A stretch of 64,000 nt of DNA from Microvirga arabica. Its GTDB lineage: Bacteria; Pseudomonadota; Alphaproteobacteria; Rhizobiales; Beijerinckiaceae. A program made the position numbers and the translations under genes. Where the stretch lies: positions 62,001-126,000 of the forward strand of contig NZ_JAFBID010000004.1 in assembly GCF_016811235.1 (NCBI RefSeq), in the 5' to 3' direction. The notes beneath the pieces were generated by a model. That model did no database searches and was not told the origin of the DNA. It worked only from the letters and a program-made list of their open reading frames with translations. Below, one piece after another: positions 55,173 through 63,986 of the stretch (positions within the stretch are counted from its first letter, which is position 1; each line of letters starts with the position of its first letter).

Positions 55173-56222
55173 ATGAGGTTGATCATAATGGCTGTGTTGG
55201 CGTCAGCCGCGATCGTGCCTACCGCTGCGATGGCCCAACGCGGAGGTGGCCCAAGCCAACCCGTCCAAGCGAACCAGGCCAGCCAGACGGGAGGGGTTGC
55301 GGTTTCGGACCTTGAAGGCCGCGAGGTGTACAGGGCTCAAGGGCAAGCGATTGGTCAGGTCGACGGCGTAGTTCTGGGGCAGAACGGGCAATCCTTCGCC
55401 GTGGTTAGCTTCGATGAACTCCTTGACCTGGGTGGCGAGGCGCGTCTTGTGCCACTGGCACGGATGACTCTGCAAGGAGGCCGTGCGGTCATTCCAGACA
55501 TGAGCGATAAGGAATTAAGGTCTCTGCAGACGTACCGCGCCAACATCGCCAGCTTCCGCGTAGCCAATCCAGGCCAGCAGGTCACATTAAGTGCGGAGAC
55601 GCAGCCGAAGCAACAGCAGGTGATGCACGAGCAGTCAAGCCAGGCTGGATCTCAGATTGTCGTCAAACAGGCGGCACCGACAGTGCGTGTGGATCCAGCG
55701 GACCCGCGCGTGGTCGTGCGCCAGCCACAGCCGCAAGTGACGGTGAACCAAGCTCAACCGGAGATCATCGTGCGCCAGCCGCAACCGATGGTGACGGTGA
55801 ACATTCCTCAACCGGAGATCGTCTTGCGCATGCCCCAGCCTGACGTGAACGTCGCGATGCAACGGCCACATGTGCGGGTTCTGATGGAGCGGCCCGACGT
55901 AGCGGTCGTCCCGCAGAGCCGGCCGCAAGTGCAAGTCGATGCGGTCCAGCCCCAAGTCTTGGTGCAGCGGCAGGCCGCTGAGCCACAGGTGCAGGTCCGA
56001 CAGGCGCAGGGGCAGCCAACGCTGCGCTATGAACGGGCCGAGCCACGAGTGATCATCAATCGGGCGCCGGGGCAGCCGAGCGTTCGTATTGAACGCCCGG
56101 ATCAGTACCAACCGGCCAGCGCTCAAGGTCAGGCCAACCGCGAGCAAGGGCAGGTAGCGCAACAGCAGGCGCAGCAGCACGGTCAGCAACCCAAACCTCA
56201 GCTGAACAACCAGTCCCAGTGA
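55173..56222 (+). CDS. Exported PRC-barrel protein with long Val/Pro/Gln repeat tail
   Basis: A 349-residue exported protein. The signal peptide (MRLIIMAVLASAAIVPTAAMAQ) starts at 55173 behind GGAG. A PRC-barrel domain follows (VSDLEGREVYRAQGQAIGQV, FAVVSFDELLDLGGEARLVP, about 35-115). From about residue 165 to 300 there is a run of 9-11-residue units built on P-x-V-x-V-x-Q/R-P-Q-P (RVVVRQPQPQVTVN, EIIVRQPQPMVTVN, EIVLRMPQPDVNVAM). The last 45 residues are Gln-rich. Alternating Val suggests stacked short beta strands; this is inference. Confidence 0.8.
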   Translation: MRLIIMAVLASAAIVPTAAMAQRGGGPSQPVQANQASQTGGVAVSDLEGREVYRAQGQAIGQVDGVVLGQNGQSFAVVSFDELLDLGGEARLVPLARMTLQGGRAVIPDMSDKELRSLQTYRANIASFRVANPGQQVTLSAETQPKQQQVMHEQSSQAGSQIVVKQAAPTVRVDPADPRVVVRQPQPQVTVNQAQPEIIVRQPQPMVTVNIPQPEIVLRMPQPDVNVAMQRPHVRVLMERPDVAVVPQSRPQVQVDAVQPQVLVQRQAAEPQVQVRQAQGQPTLRYERAEPRVIINRAPGQPSVRIERPDQYQPASAQGQANREQGQVAQQQAQQHGQQPKPQLNNQSQ

Positions 56223-56354
56223 GCTGACCTCGAGGGCTGGTGTTCAGGTGAGCACGAGGCGGGTGATCGCTCTTGATAACCGTAACGTATGGGGCACTGA
56301 TTGATGCCCCTCATGCCCGATCGATGGAAATATGCGGCATAAGGAGCTCACCCG

Positions 56355-57461
56355 GTGCATAGGTCAGACCCATCCGGCGGAGTGTCGCGCTCAATTCTGG
56401 GTCCATGTCAGGGAATGGACGCCGATGGCCTCCGGCAAGAAGGACCTTATGTACGGCGCCTACTCATCACTGTGGCGGTAATTAGCCTTGCCTACTTCGT
56501 CTGGCTCGTCTCTGGCGTGCTGCTGCTTGCGTTCGCCGCAGTTCTACTGGCGGTACTTCTAAGTGGCTTCGCTAGGTTAATCGCAGAGTACACGCCAATT
56601 CCAGAGACTTGGGCTCTCACCGCAGCGACCATCGTCGTCGCGCTTTTCTTTGCCACTTTCCTTACGCTGTTTGGAACGCGGATCGGAGGTCAGATCTCGC
56701 AGCTGTCCGAAACTCTGCCAAGTGCCATCGACGCTGTCGGCAATAGGATCGGCATCAGCAATGCGAGTGAAAAGCTTCAGGAGGCTGTCGCCGCAGGCTC
56801 CCGCCCTGGGATGCTATCCCGGGCTGTCGGCCTTGGGTACACGATACTCGGAGTGTTAGCCGATCTTGCCCTTGTGGTGGTTGCGGCCATCTATCTGGCG
56901 GCGGACCCGAGACTATACCGGCGGGGCGCCGTCAAGCTTTTACCGCCGAGCCAGCACCAGCGCATCTTCGAGGCCATGGACGTCACGGGCAATGCCCTGC
57001 GCCTGTGGTTTGGTGGCCAGCTTGTCACCATGACGCTAGTCGGAATGCTATCGGCACTCGCCTACTGGTGGATTGGGTTACCTTCACCGCTAGCGCTCGG
57101 TCTCATTGCCGGCGTGACCAACTTTGTCCCCTTTCTGGGACCCATCCTAGGCGCCGTTCCGGCATTGATCTTCGCCATGACAATGGACCTTGCAACGGCA
57201 CTCTGGACCGTCGCAGCCGCTCTAGCCATCCAGCAGCTGGAGGGGAACGTCATCACGCCTTTCATCCAACAGCGGGCAGTATCAATGCCACCGGCCTTGG
57301 TGCTTTTTGCGATCCTGGTGTTTGGAGTAGCTTTCGGCTGGCTTGGCGTCTTCCTTGCTGTTCCCCTTGCCGTCGCCATCACCGTGTTGGTGAAGAAGCT
57401 GTGGATCCGACAAACCCTGGGCGAGCACACCACTGTACCCGGGGAGAACGCCGCTGACTGA
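56355..57461 (+). CDS. AI-2E-family (PerM-type) transporter
   Basis: A 368-residue inner-membrane protein with about seven helices. AI-2E transporter features: LLITVAVISLAYFVWLVSGVLLLAFAAVLLAVLLSGFARL near the start, LAYWWIGLPSPLALGLIAGVTNFVPFLGPILGAVPAL, and the conserved QQLEGNVITPFIQQRAVSMPP. Members export autoinducer-2 or act as Na+/H+ antiporters, so the substrate here is open. The start is GTG 56355, well placed behind AAGGAG at 56341-56346. The gene stands alone between an upstream plus-strand gene and a convergent one. Confidence 0.88.
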   Translation: MHRSDPSGGVSRSILGPCQGMDADGLRQEGPYVRRLLITVAVISLAYFVWLVSGVLLLAFAAVLLAVLLSGFARLIAEYTPIPETWALTAATIVVALFFATFLTLFGTRIGGQISQLSETLPSAIDAVGNRIGISNASEKLQEAVAAGSRPGMLSRAVGLGYTILGVLADLALVVVAAIYLAADPRLYRRGAVKLLPPSQHQRIFEAMDVTGNALRLWFGGQLVTMTLVGMLSALAYWWIGLPSPLALGLIAGVTNFVPFLGPILGAVPALIFAMTMDLATALWTVAAALAIQQLEGNVITPFIQQRAVSMPPALVLFAILVFGVAFGWLGVFLAVPLAVAITVLVKKLWIRQTLGEHTTVPGENAAD

Positions 57462-57632
57462 TGTCTGCGTCAAAGTGATCAGGGATTGTAGTGGCATACT
57501 ACACACGTTCCCGCCGAACTACAGGCTCCTAGTGCCTTATCGCCGCCCTGCGTTGGAGGGTGCCTTGGTCGGGCCCTTGTACTATCGCCGCTCAGCTTAT
57601 GCTGACATAGATGCCTGGGCTCGCCTCACGCA

Positions 57633-58964
57633 TTAGAGACAATGCAGGGGAGGCCGCTTGCGAGCAGCAGAGATAGCGGCGCTGGCCTGCTCAACGCGGG
57701 TCAGCACCGCTTCGCGGTCACTTGGAGTAAGGTGGGCCTCTTTGGCCGTTTCAGCGACTTTAGCGAGTTGTACTACCACTCCCTCGCGCATTGCATCGGA
57801 TCGAAGAACTGGAGCCAACTGGCCAAGAACGTCAGCCATCCGGATCAGCACCGTCGGTAACTGACTGCTCGCCTGCCGGATCGCATCGAACGCTGCATTG
57901 GTGAGGCCGGTCAAATCCGAGCGCTGGGCAATCACTCGGACTACACCATCCTTATCGCGCCAGACCACCGGTTGGAGCGAGCGCTGAAAAATTTCCTCCA
58001 AGGCCGCACCAAGTCGATCGAGCACAGCAATCGCAGTGAACGGATCGTTGATCCCAGGAGAGACAGCCCGCAAAGCGATCTCCACCAGCTGGCGCAACCC
58101 ATACTCTAGGTCCTGTGCCGGGGTGCGGTCAGTATCCACAATGAACGCGCTTCTAATGGATTCGATAATGTCTTTATCGAGGTCATGATGGGAGTTGGCG
58201 ATCACATGCTCACCAGCTTGCAAAACAAAATGCCCAGCACGCACAGTCACCTGGAGAAGCGCGTTCGCCCGACACGCGATCGACACAAGCTGCTCATAGT
58301 CGACCACTTGAATGTATCCGCTGCGACCCAGCGCTACTGCACTGGACCTATTCATGACCACGTCCGGCACGGCACGCTCAGGTCCATCCGCCTCGTTTGG
58401 CAATATACTTCTGATGTTGTTGTGCAGGTTGGTGGCTACTCGCGCGACGACACTGTCAGCGATGATCGCACGTGCAATTTTATGAACGTAGAACAGAAGC
58501 GCCAGTACGCAGACGGCAGTGAGTATGCTTCCTGCCGTTACTGCAATGTGCGGGACGCCTTGGGTGCCAAGCCCCTCATCCAGGGTGCGCAGCACAACGA
58601 GAACATACAAAATCGTACCAAGAAAGAGACCGAGCACAGACTGGATCTGGCGATCGGCCATAAAGGTAGCGATCAAGCGTGGACCGAGCTGGTTAGCTGC
58701 TAGGGTAAGGATCACAAAGGTAACGGAAACGACAAGCGAAGTCATCGTCATGAGGCCGGACAGCAGACTGGATAGAAGATCTCGGGCGCTGCTTGCGTCA
58801 CCACTGAAAAGCCACCAGAGCCGGTCCTTGTTCCATCCATCCAAGAGTATGGCTCCTGACGTAAGAAGCCACCAAGCCAGCACCAAAGCGGAGACGCTCA
58901 TCAGCAGAGGGATAAGCCAGAGCTGCCCCTGCAGTAGAACAATCGCGTTCCGAATACGATCCAT
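57633..58964 (-). CDS. DUF2254-family membrane protein
   Basis: A 443-residue protein with four N-terminal helices (about residues 15-170) and a large soluble C-terminal part. Family marks: SLVVSVTFVILTLAANQLGPRLI, FLGTILYVLVVLRTLDE, and later GHFVLQAGEHVIA with GLRQLVEIALRAVSPGINDPFTAI. DUF2254 proteins are conserved bacterial membrane proteins of unknown function. The closest gene is convergent, so no operon context helps. Confidence 0.87.
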   Translation of the reverse strand: MDRIRNAIVLLQGQLWLIPLLMSVSALVLAWWLLTSGAILLDGWNKDRLWWLFSGDASSARDLLSSLLSGLMTMTSLVVSVTFVILTLAANQLGPRLIATFMADRQIQSVLGLFLGTILYVLVVLRTLDEGLGTQGVPHIAVTAGSILTAVCVLALLFYVHKIARAIIADSVVARVATNLHNNIRSILPNEADGPERAVPDVVMNRSSAVALGRSGYIQVVDYEQLVSIACRANALLQVTVRAGHFVLQAGEHVIANSHHDLDKDIIESIRSAFIVDTDRTPAQDLEYGLRQLVEIALRAVSPGINDPFTAIAVLDRLGAALEEIFQRSLQPVVWRDKDGVVRVIAQRSDLTGLTNAAFDAIRQASSQLPTVLIRMADVLGQLAPVLRSDAMREGVVVQLAKVAETAKEAHLTPSDREAVLTRVEQASAAISAARKRPPLHCL

Positions 58965-59915
58965 AGAGTGTCAGCCGCCTTCATGAAGGAGGGGACATCC
59001 AGATCCTGGAGACGGACTTTCCAGTGTATCTCTGGAGAGCACGACGTATCGCGGGTTCTGGTAGGAACGTGGTAGCCCACTGTCTTCTACGCCCCGAGTT
59101 GCTCAACTGTGGCTCATATTTACTTTCAATGATCAGATTACAACCGCGAGTGACATTTGAGGAAAGCAACTGGTTCAGGAGGTGAAGGTCCGCGATTGTG
59201 GCATCTGCGTGAGGGCAGATGTATGAATTTGCGCCGCACACAGACGAAGTTCACGACGGCAACTGCGCCTGTGACAGGTACGAGGCGGGGAATGCTGTCG
59301 GCGACACAAGCAACAGTACGACAATCGCAGCTATCGCAGCACCAAGCATTATCCAAACACGTCCACCCATTTCAGGTCTCTTAGCAGTTCCAGAGTGCTT
59401 CACGGACGGCAGTTGAGCCCCTACTCGAGCTGACGAGTCATCCGGCAAGCAACGTATGCAGAACGCCGCGTCAGAAGCGACCGTTCCAGCTGCAAGGGTC
59501 AGACGGTACGTAACCGTACCGGGAGTGACAGCAACCTAGCGTTCAACGACGCACCAATCCTGAGACTAGACCTTCCAGTCAACCGGACGCCGAAGCGACG
59601 AGCTTTGTGCCTGAATGCACCCACCCGTATGTTCGTCGATGAGGCAGAATGTCAGTCCATTAAGGATCACGGACATAGCTCAAGATGTCTCTTCGCACAT
59701 CCAGCTCCAGCCGAGCTTCCCGCTTTGTGAAGAGACCCGCTCAATAGCCGCGTTTGGATTGGTCAAGCCATTACTCAGGGGAGGCTGGATACCTCAGGCT
59801 TAGAAACAGTTCGTCTCCGTACAATCGGCAGAACATAGCTATTTCAGTTCGGTTTTCCTTGCGGAGGTAGCTCCGCGTCGTGGAGCTCATATTAACCTGT
59901 TAACTGGAGGTCAGT
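58965..59915. other. Intergenic with one possible small membrane gene
   Basis: About 950 bases. Only the possible gene at 59251-59370 is proposed. Opposite-strand frames over the same bases (59219-59416) are less convincing. Confidence 0.35.
59251..59370 (-). CDS. Possible 39-residue single-helix membrane protein
   Basis: ATG at 59370 opens MGGRVWIMLGAAIAAIVVLL, giving one clear transmembrane helix with a short tail. The frame extends upstream to a TTG at 59448 (65 residues). The SD is weak (AGAGACC). Small single-helix proteins are often missed; tentative. Confidence 0.35.
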   Translation of the reverse strand: MGGRVWIMLGAAIAAIVVLLLVSPTAFPASYLSQAQLPS

Positions 59916-60188
59916 ATGGCCCGTCACCTGGCTGCAGCGCCCATAATTTTGGTCGTTCTCGTGCCACTCACTCTATCCCCAAGCCGGGCCGAAGTGATCT
60001 CCGAGGATAAGGGGCTCTACAAAAAGGAAAAGTGGAATATCAGCAAACGCTATGACGATCTCGACAATCCTCACGACGCGCCGGGAATAATCACGAAGGG
60101 ACACGATCCTGCCAATCCTTCTGGCCCCGCTGTCGACTTCAAGGAGCCGCTTGGGAGCAGCAACCCTGATCCTGAAGCAGACAACTAG
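59916..60188 (+). CDS. Small exported protein of unknown function
   Basis: A 90-residue protein. The signal peptide (MARHLAAAPIILVVLVPLTL) ends near SRAEV; the start at 59916 follows GGAGG. The mature part is short, charged and turn-rich (GLYKKEKWNISKRYDDLDNP). It is likely periplasmic or secreted and is 48 bases upstream of the next gene. Not recognised. Confidence 0.65.
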   Translation: MARHLAAAPIILVVLVPLTLSPSRAEVISEDKGLYKKEKWNISKRYDDLDNPHDAPGIITKGHDPANPSGPAVDFKEPLGSSNPDPEADN

Positions 60189-60236
60189 CTCGACATGAAC
60201 ACGGCGGATGCAGCAGCTTGAACGTAGGAGGAGGCG

Positions 60237-60563
60237 ATGGCGTGGAAGCAATGGATGTCACGGCCGTCGGGACAAAAACAAGGAGCGGGCGGGACTGGCC
60301 AAGGGGCAGGGACGGGCCGCTTAGGCACTCCTGTTCTGTTGATAGTTGGGGCTGGCCTTACACTGGTGGGTCTCTTACTGGCAGGCGTGACGATATGGGC
60401 CTCACAGCGCACGTTGCCGGCTATTTCTGATCAGTCTACATCGCGTCCGCAGAATGTGGCAGCGGATCTTGGCTCCGGCAGTGAGCCTAGCATGTCCGAC
60501 ATTCCACCAGCCAATCCCGCCTACCCTGCGCCAGTGGAGGGGCGCCCCCTGAGGAAGCGTTAG
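60237..60563 (+). CDS. Single-helix membrane protein with acidic Pro-rich tail
   Basis: A 108-residue protein starting at 60237 behind GGAGGAGG. A Gly/Gln-rich N-terminus precedes one helix (TPVLLIVGAGLTLVGLLLAG), and the C-terminal 40 residues are Pro-rich and disordered (SMSDIPPANPAYPAPVEGRP). The tail recalls the small proteins at 11867 and 12556. Probably cotranscribed with the gene at 59916. Function unknown. Confidence 0.65.
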   Translation: MAWKQWMSRPSGQKQGAGGTGQGAGTGRLGTPVLLIVGAGLTLVGLLLAGVTIWASQRTLPAISDQSTSRPQNVAADLGSGSEPSMSDIPPANPAYPAPVEGRPLRKR

Positions 60564-61076
60564 GCCTCTACTATCCGCCCTGACCCGTGCGATGGTCGCG
60601 CTGCCGGCTATCCCATGCTCCCCATGCCGGCTATCCGATTTTCCGGATGGGGAGGGCTCTCCGGAGCGTTCCCTTCAGCCCCTTCCGGGTTGAGCGCCGC
60701 GCAGTCATGCCGCGGGCGCCGGGGCTGCCGAGGAGGTGCATACATCCACGCACGCCTCCTGCCGGTCAGCCTCCCACCTCAAAATGTGTTCTGGGCGAGC
60801 ACCGCAGCGCCGGTCTCCTCCAACCCCCAATGCCGGATAGCTCCCATACCGATCGTCCTGCATGCCGCAGCCATCAAGCCATCCCCGTCGCTCGATGCAT
60901 TCCGCCTGCAGCAACTTCCCAATTGCGTTATGCCCTCACATTACATGTGACGCCATATGCGCTGAACTTGGCACGTGCCTGTACAAACAACTGGTTCCGT
61001 TCGCCCACCCACTATGGCTCTCTCGTTGCCCGGTCCGTATCCTCCAATCGCTTGTTGACCAACATTGAGGTGTGGC
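60564..61076. other. Intergenic, no supported gene
   Basis: About 510 bases. The sequence ATGCCGGCTATCC occurs in near-repeat form around 60603-60641, but no coding frame with an SD is supported. Confidence 0.35.
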
Positions 61077-61364
61077 ATGTCGATTCTGAGTGATGTCAAT
61101 CTGCACGAGCTCGATCGGGAACTCCAGGAAACGATCGGCGCACTCGCCGAAATCGATCGCTGGTACGAGTCCGAACGCAATCTCCTTCTGACACTCCCCG
61201 AGCCTGTTAGAGCAGGTTTGTGCGAAGATCTCGAGAGGCGACAGAGACAGAACCGCGAACCTTACGTTCGCCACCTCGCTGAAGTTTACCACATGATCGT
61301 GTCTACCAAGCTGTTCAGAACTCAAGACAATCGTCCGGCATGGCGGAGCGTTCGATCACATTGA
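61077..61364 (+). CDS. Small soluble helical protein
   Basis: A 95-residue protein starting MSILSDVNLHELDRELQETI behind GAGGTG. It is largely helical and charged (EIDRWYESERNLLLTLPEPV, ERRQRQNREPYVRHLAEVYH). No signal peptide or known domain. Good SD and codon use support it as a gene. Confidence 0.6.
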   Translation: MSILSDVNLHELDRELQETIGALAEIDRWYESERNLLLTLPEPVRAGLCEDLERRQRQNREPYVRHLAEVYHMIVSTKLFRTQDNRPAWRSVRSH

Positions 61365-61578
61365 AGGATTAGCGTACGTTGGATACTCATCCGCGTCGCC
61401 AGGCTCGCATTTTTTGCCTCCAAGCCGGACCGACCGGCATAGGCAGTAGGCGGAACTCTGCCCGCCGACGTACGAGGGTGGCGCTTGCATACAGGCCCTT
61501 GCGAGCATTGGCTGTTGGTGAGCGGTGTCACGACTATAGATCCTTGGTCGCTATAACTGCGAATGAATGGAGCCCATC

Positions 61579-62103
61579 ATGAAAGCCGATTATCGTATGT
61601 TATTTGGAGCCAGCCTTGTAGTCGCTGCACATCTTGCGACCAGCGCCCATTCCCAGCCGCAATCTCCACCGAGTAATTCAGGTGACAGGGCACAGCTCAA
61701 AGTTGGGCACGTCGACTACGCGAGATCACTAGAGGCTCTTCTAGAGGCTGCAAAAGAGCTCCGTGAGTCAATTCAGCATATGGCTCAGCAGGAGCCTGGT
61801 GCGATGCGCACCGCAGCGATCGACGCTGCGTATGAGGCACTTGTTCAGACGCAGCGAGCGATGCTAAAACTTCCGCCCGACTGGCGGATCGAAGATGTGA
61901 AAGTACGTGACGCCAAGGAGTGGCCCAAGGCCATGGCCCGCCTGGATGCGGCTGCTCGGTCCCTGCAGAACTCAATCGCGGCCATATCAAAGCAACGGGA
62001 CGGGAAGGAACGCTCCGAAGCGATCGGGTCGGTCCGCAGGGCTCTCACGGAAACACAGGAGGCCATGCTCGCAGTGCCGGAGGCTGGGGCAATGAGCCGG
62101 TAA
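61579..62103 (+). CDS. Exported helical protein of unknown function
   Basis: A 174-residue exported protein. The signal peptide (MKADYRMLFGASLVVAAHLA) starts at 61579 behind GGAG. The mature part is nearly all alpha-helical and shows two similar halves: VDYARSLEALLEAAKELRES with AYEALVQTQRAMLKLPPDW, then MARLDAAARSLQNSIAAISK with VRRALTETQEAMLAVPEAG. This looks like an internal duplication forming a helical bundle. Probably periplasmic; not recognised. Confidence 0.68.
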   Translation: MKADYRMLFGASLVVAAHLATSAHSQPQSPPSNSGDRAQLKVGHVDYARSLEALLEAAKELRESIQHMAQQEPGAMRTAAIDAAYEALVQTQRAMLKLPPDWRIEDVKVRDAKEWPKAMARLDAAARSLQNSIAAISKQRDGKERSEAIGSVRRALTETQEAMLAVPEAGAMSR

Positions 62104-62644
62104 TTGGTCCGAAGGTGACCCAGGGTACGGCCTCGCTCGACGGGGCCGTGGGGGATCGCGACCGGATATTCATCATCCCTCAAGTCAAGCGCTCCCCCGC
62201 GGCGCCTGCGGCTATCAAGGTTAACTCAATGCAGGTACGGCAGTTCACACAGCGCTCATCGCGCCGTACGTGCCCCGGGCTCCGCGCATCAACTCGGCCG
62301 ACCGCGAACCCCGCTCCTATGTGGTAAGCTTACTGAGATTAGCTTGCTTGCGCGCCGCGGCCTAAGGCTCACCTGCCCCGACTTCGGCGGCTTTGTCTCC
62401 CGGCTACACACGCCACAGTATATGAACGCTCCCGAGAACCACTCCAGGTGACGGAGTGCTGCCAGCGCCTGTAGGGGCAGGCAGCATCGACGTCGGGATC
62501 TTCCTGACACTATGGCTGTATTCACTGACTACCAAGTTTCACGACAGTCGCGGATTGTAGGAAGGTGGTGCTTGTGGCGTGCATGAAACCGTCGCGCGCT
62601 GCCTCAGGTGAATATTAGCAGAGGCTCAACGCCGGGAGGTGAGC
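62104..62644. other. Intergenic, nothing seen
   Basis: About 540 bases between plus-strand genes. No SD-linked frame or strong hairpin was found. Confidence 0.4.
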
Positions 62645-63055
62645 ATGATTGAGCCGAATGTGATTCTGGTTGTGGATGACAACCCTATCTTTCGAAACAC
62701 GCTCGCTGAGTGGCTTCGTGGCCTCAGCTACCAAGTCCTCATAGCAGGAAACGGAGAAGCTGCCTTTATCGAACTGCGTGATTGGCCGAGGCGCATCGGC
62801 TGGCTTTACAGCCGCGCCAACCTCCCTGGACTAATTGACGGCTGGATCCTTGCCGACGAATACCACGACTCCTTCCCGCGCCGGGCAGCTGTCCTTTCAT
62901 CGTACGAGGCGAGGACATCCGCTCAGGGGCACATTGTCTTGCCGCAACCGACACCGTCCATGGTCTTCAATACTCTCCGTCAAGTGATTGAACCGTCAAG
63001 GGGGTCTGAGAACGCCGAATGCCTTTGTGCTTTCGCTCATCATGCGGCAGCATAG
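62645..63055 (+). CDS. Receiver-domain-like protein without phospho-Asp
   Basis: A 136-residue single receiver-like domain. The N-terminal acidic pocket is intact (VILVVDDNPIFRNTLAEWL). The phospho-acceptor position reads WLYSRANLPGLIDGWILADE where related receivers have S/T-D-x-x-L-P-G, so Asp is Arg. The conserved Lys is Gln (VLPQPTP). It therefore cannot be phosphorylated in the usual way and probably acts as a binding partner or competitor. The start ATG at 62645 follows GGGAGG at 62634-62639, which rules out the GTG at 62639. Confidence 0.75.
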   Translation: MIEPNVILVVDDNPIFRNTLAEWLRGLSYQVLIAGNGEAAFIELRDWPRRIGWLYSRANLPGLIDGWILADEYHDSFPRRAAVLSSYEARTSAQGHIVLPQPTPSMVFNTLRQVIEPSRGSENAECLCAFAHHAAA

Positions 63056-63084
63056 AGGCTTCATTCTCCGAACTAGGAGACGAG

Positions 63085-63243
63085 ATGAATGAGACACCGC
63101 TGCGCACATCCGCTGGACATGCAGCACGTGCTTGTGTCGGGATTCCTCCATTCGAACCGCACAAGCCAAGTGCGCGCAGATCCAAGCATCGCGCTGAGAT
63201 GCCGTCCCCACCGTCCGCGCTAAGGCGAAGAGCTTTGATATGA
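63085..63243 (+). CDS. Small basic protein coupled to the BTLCP gene
   Basis: A 52-residue protein starting MNETPLRTSAGHAARACVGI at 63085 behind AGGAGA. Its C-terminal half is rich in Pro, Arg and Ser. The TGA stop (63241-63243) overlaps the ATG of the next gene (63240), which is typical of translational coupling and supports both frames. Function unknown. Confidence 0.45.
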   Translation: MNETPLRTSAGHAARACVGIPPFEPHKPSARRSKHRAEMPSPPSALRRRALI

Positions 63244-63986
63244 GTACGGCGGCGAAACCGAAGATTTGGCGTCCACACAGGCAACAGTCCCAAAGCCCAT
63301 CAAAGCGTGCCTTTTGGTTTCAAACTTCTCTGCGTATTCGGCATGCTTACCGATCCTTGCGTGCAGCAGGTCCAGCTTTTTGCCTCCTGCTCGCAATAGC
63401 TCTTTTGGGCATGCTCGTCGAGTTTCCGTATAGTGCAACCAGATCAGCACCTGCCGCTGCACGTCTAGTTAACTCGATGAATATGGCCGATCCAATCCCA
63501 GCTTGGTCGAGAATGTGCACGCGCTATCCTGGGGAATGCAGCGTCGACCTTTCGGAGCCAGCAATCGTACCCCTGACGCCAGCTATTTGGAAGTTACTGG
63601 TGTCCGTGAACCGCCGAGTGAACCACACTATTCGGCCCCGTGCAGACCGGGAGCATTGGGGCGTTGAGGATCATTGGGACTTCCCGTATGACGGCTTCGG
63701 AGATTGCGAGGATTATCAACTTCTGAAGCGGAGGCTGCTGGTTAGGGCTGGCTTACCCGCCCGAGCGCTCCGCATGACCGTCGTGATTGATGAGCATGCC
63801 TCGGGCCATGCTGTCATGCTTGTAAGGACGGACCAGGGAGATTATGTTCTTGATAACAGAAGGAGCGAGGTTCTTCCGTGGTACAAAACCACGTACATCT
63901 ATGTCAAACGTGAGGGCGACTATGGTGCCGGCTGGGTATCCACTCGTGAGATGGTCTCGCCGATCGGTGTAGCAAGCCACTTATAA
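63240..63986 (+). CDS. BTLCP-type transglutaminase-like cysteine peptidase
   Basis: A 248-residue protein of the bacterial transglutaminase-like cysteine proteinase family (COG3672). An N-terminal membrane helix (AFCLLLAIALLGMLVEFPYS) directs it to the periplasm. The catalytic Cys lies in GFGDCEDYQLLKRRLLV, the His in SGHAVMLVRTDQGDY and the Asp in YVLDNRRSEV. Family members such as LapG cleave envelope adhesins, but no LapD-type partner is in the window. It overlaps a small upstream gene by 4 bases. Confidence 0.88.
   Translation: MSTAAKPKIWRPHRQQSQSPSKRAFWFQTSLRIRHAYRSLRAAGPAFCLLLAIALLGMLVEFPYSATRSAPAAARLVNSMNMADPIPAWSRMCTRYPGECSVDLSEPAIVPLTPAIWKLLVSVNRRVNHTIRPRADREHWGVEDHWDFPYDGFGDCEDYQLLKRRLLVRAGLPARALRMTVVIDEHASGHAVMLVRTDQGDYVLDNRRSEVLPWYKTTYIYVKREGDYGAGWVSTREMVSPIGVASHL

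Noticed and set aside
60600-60645. Repeated CCGGCTATCC with CATGC, possible repeat element
   Set aside because: Only two or three imperfect copies in a short stretch; no regular spacing, so not a CRISPR or known repeat family.
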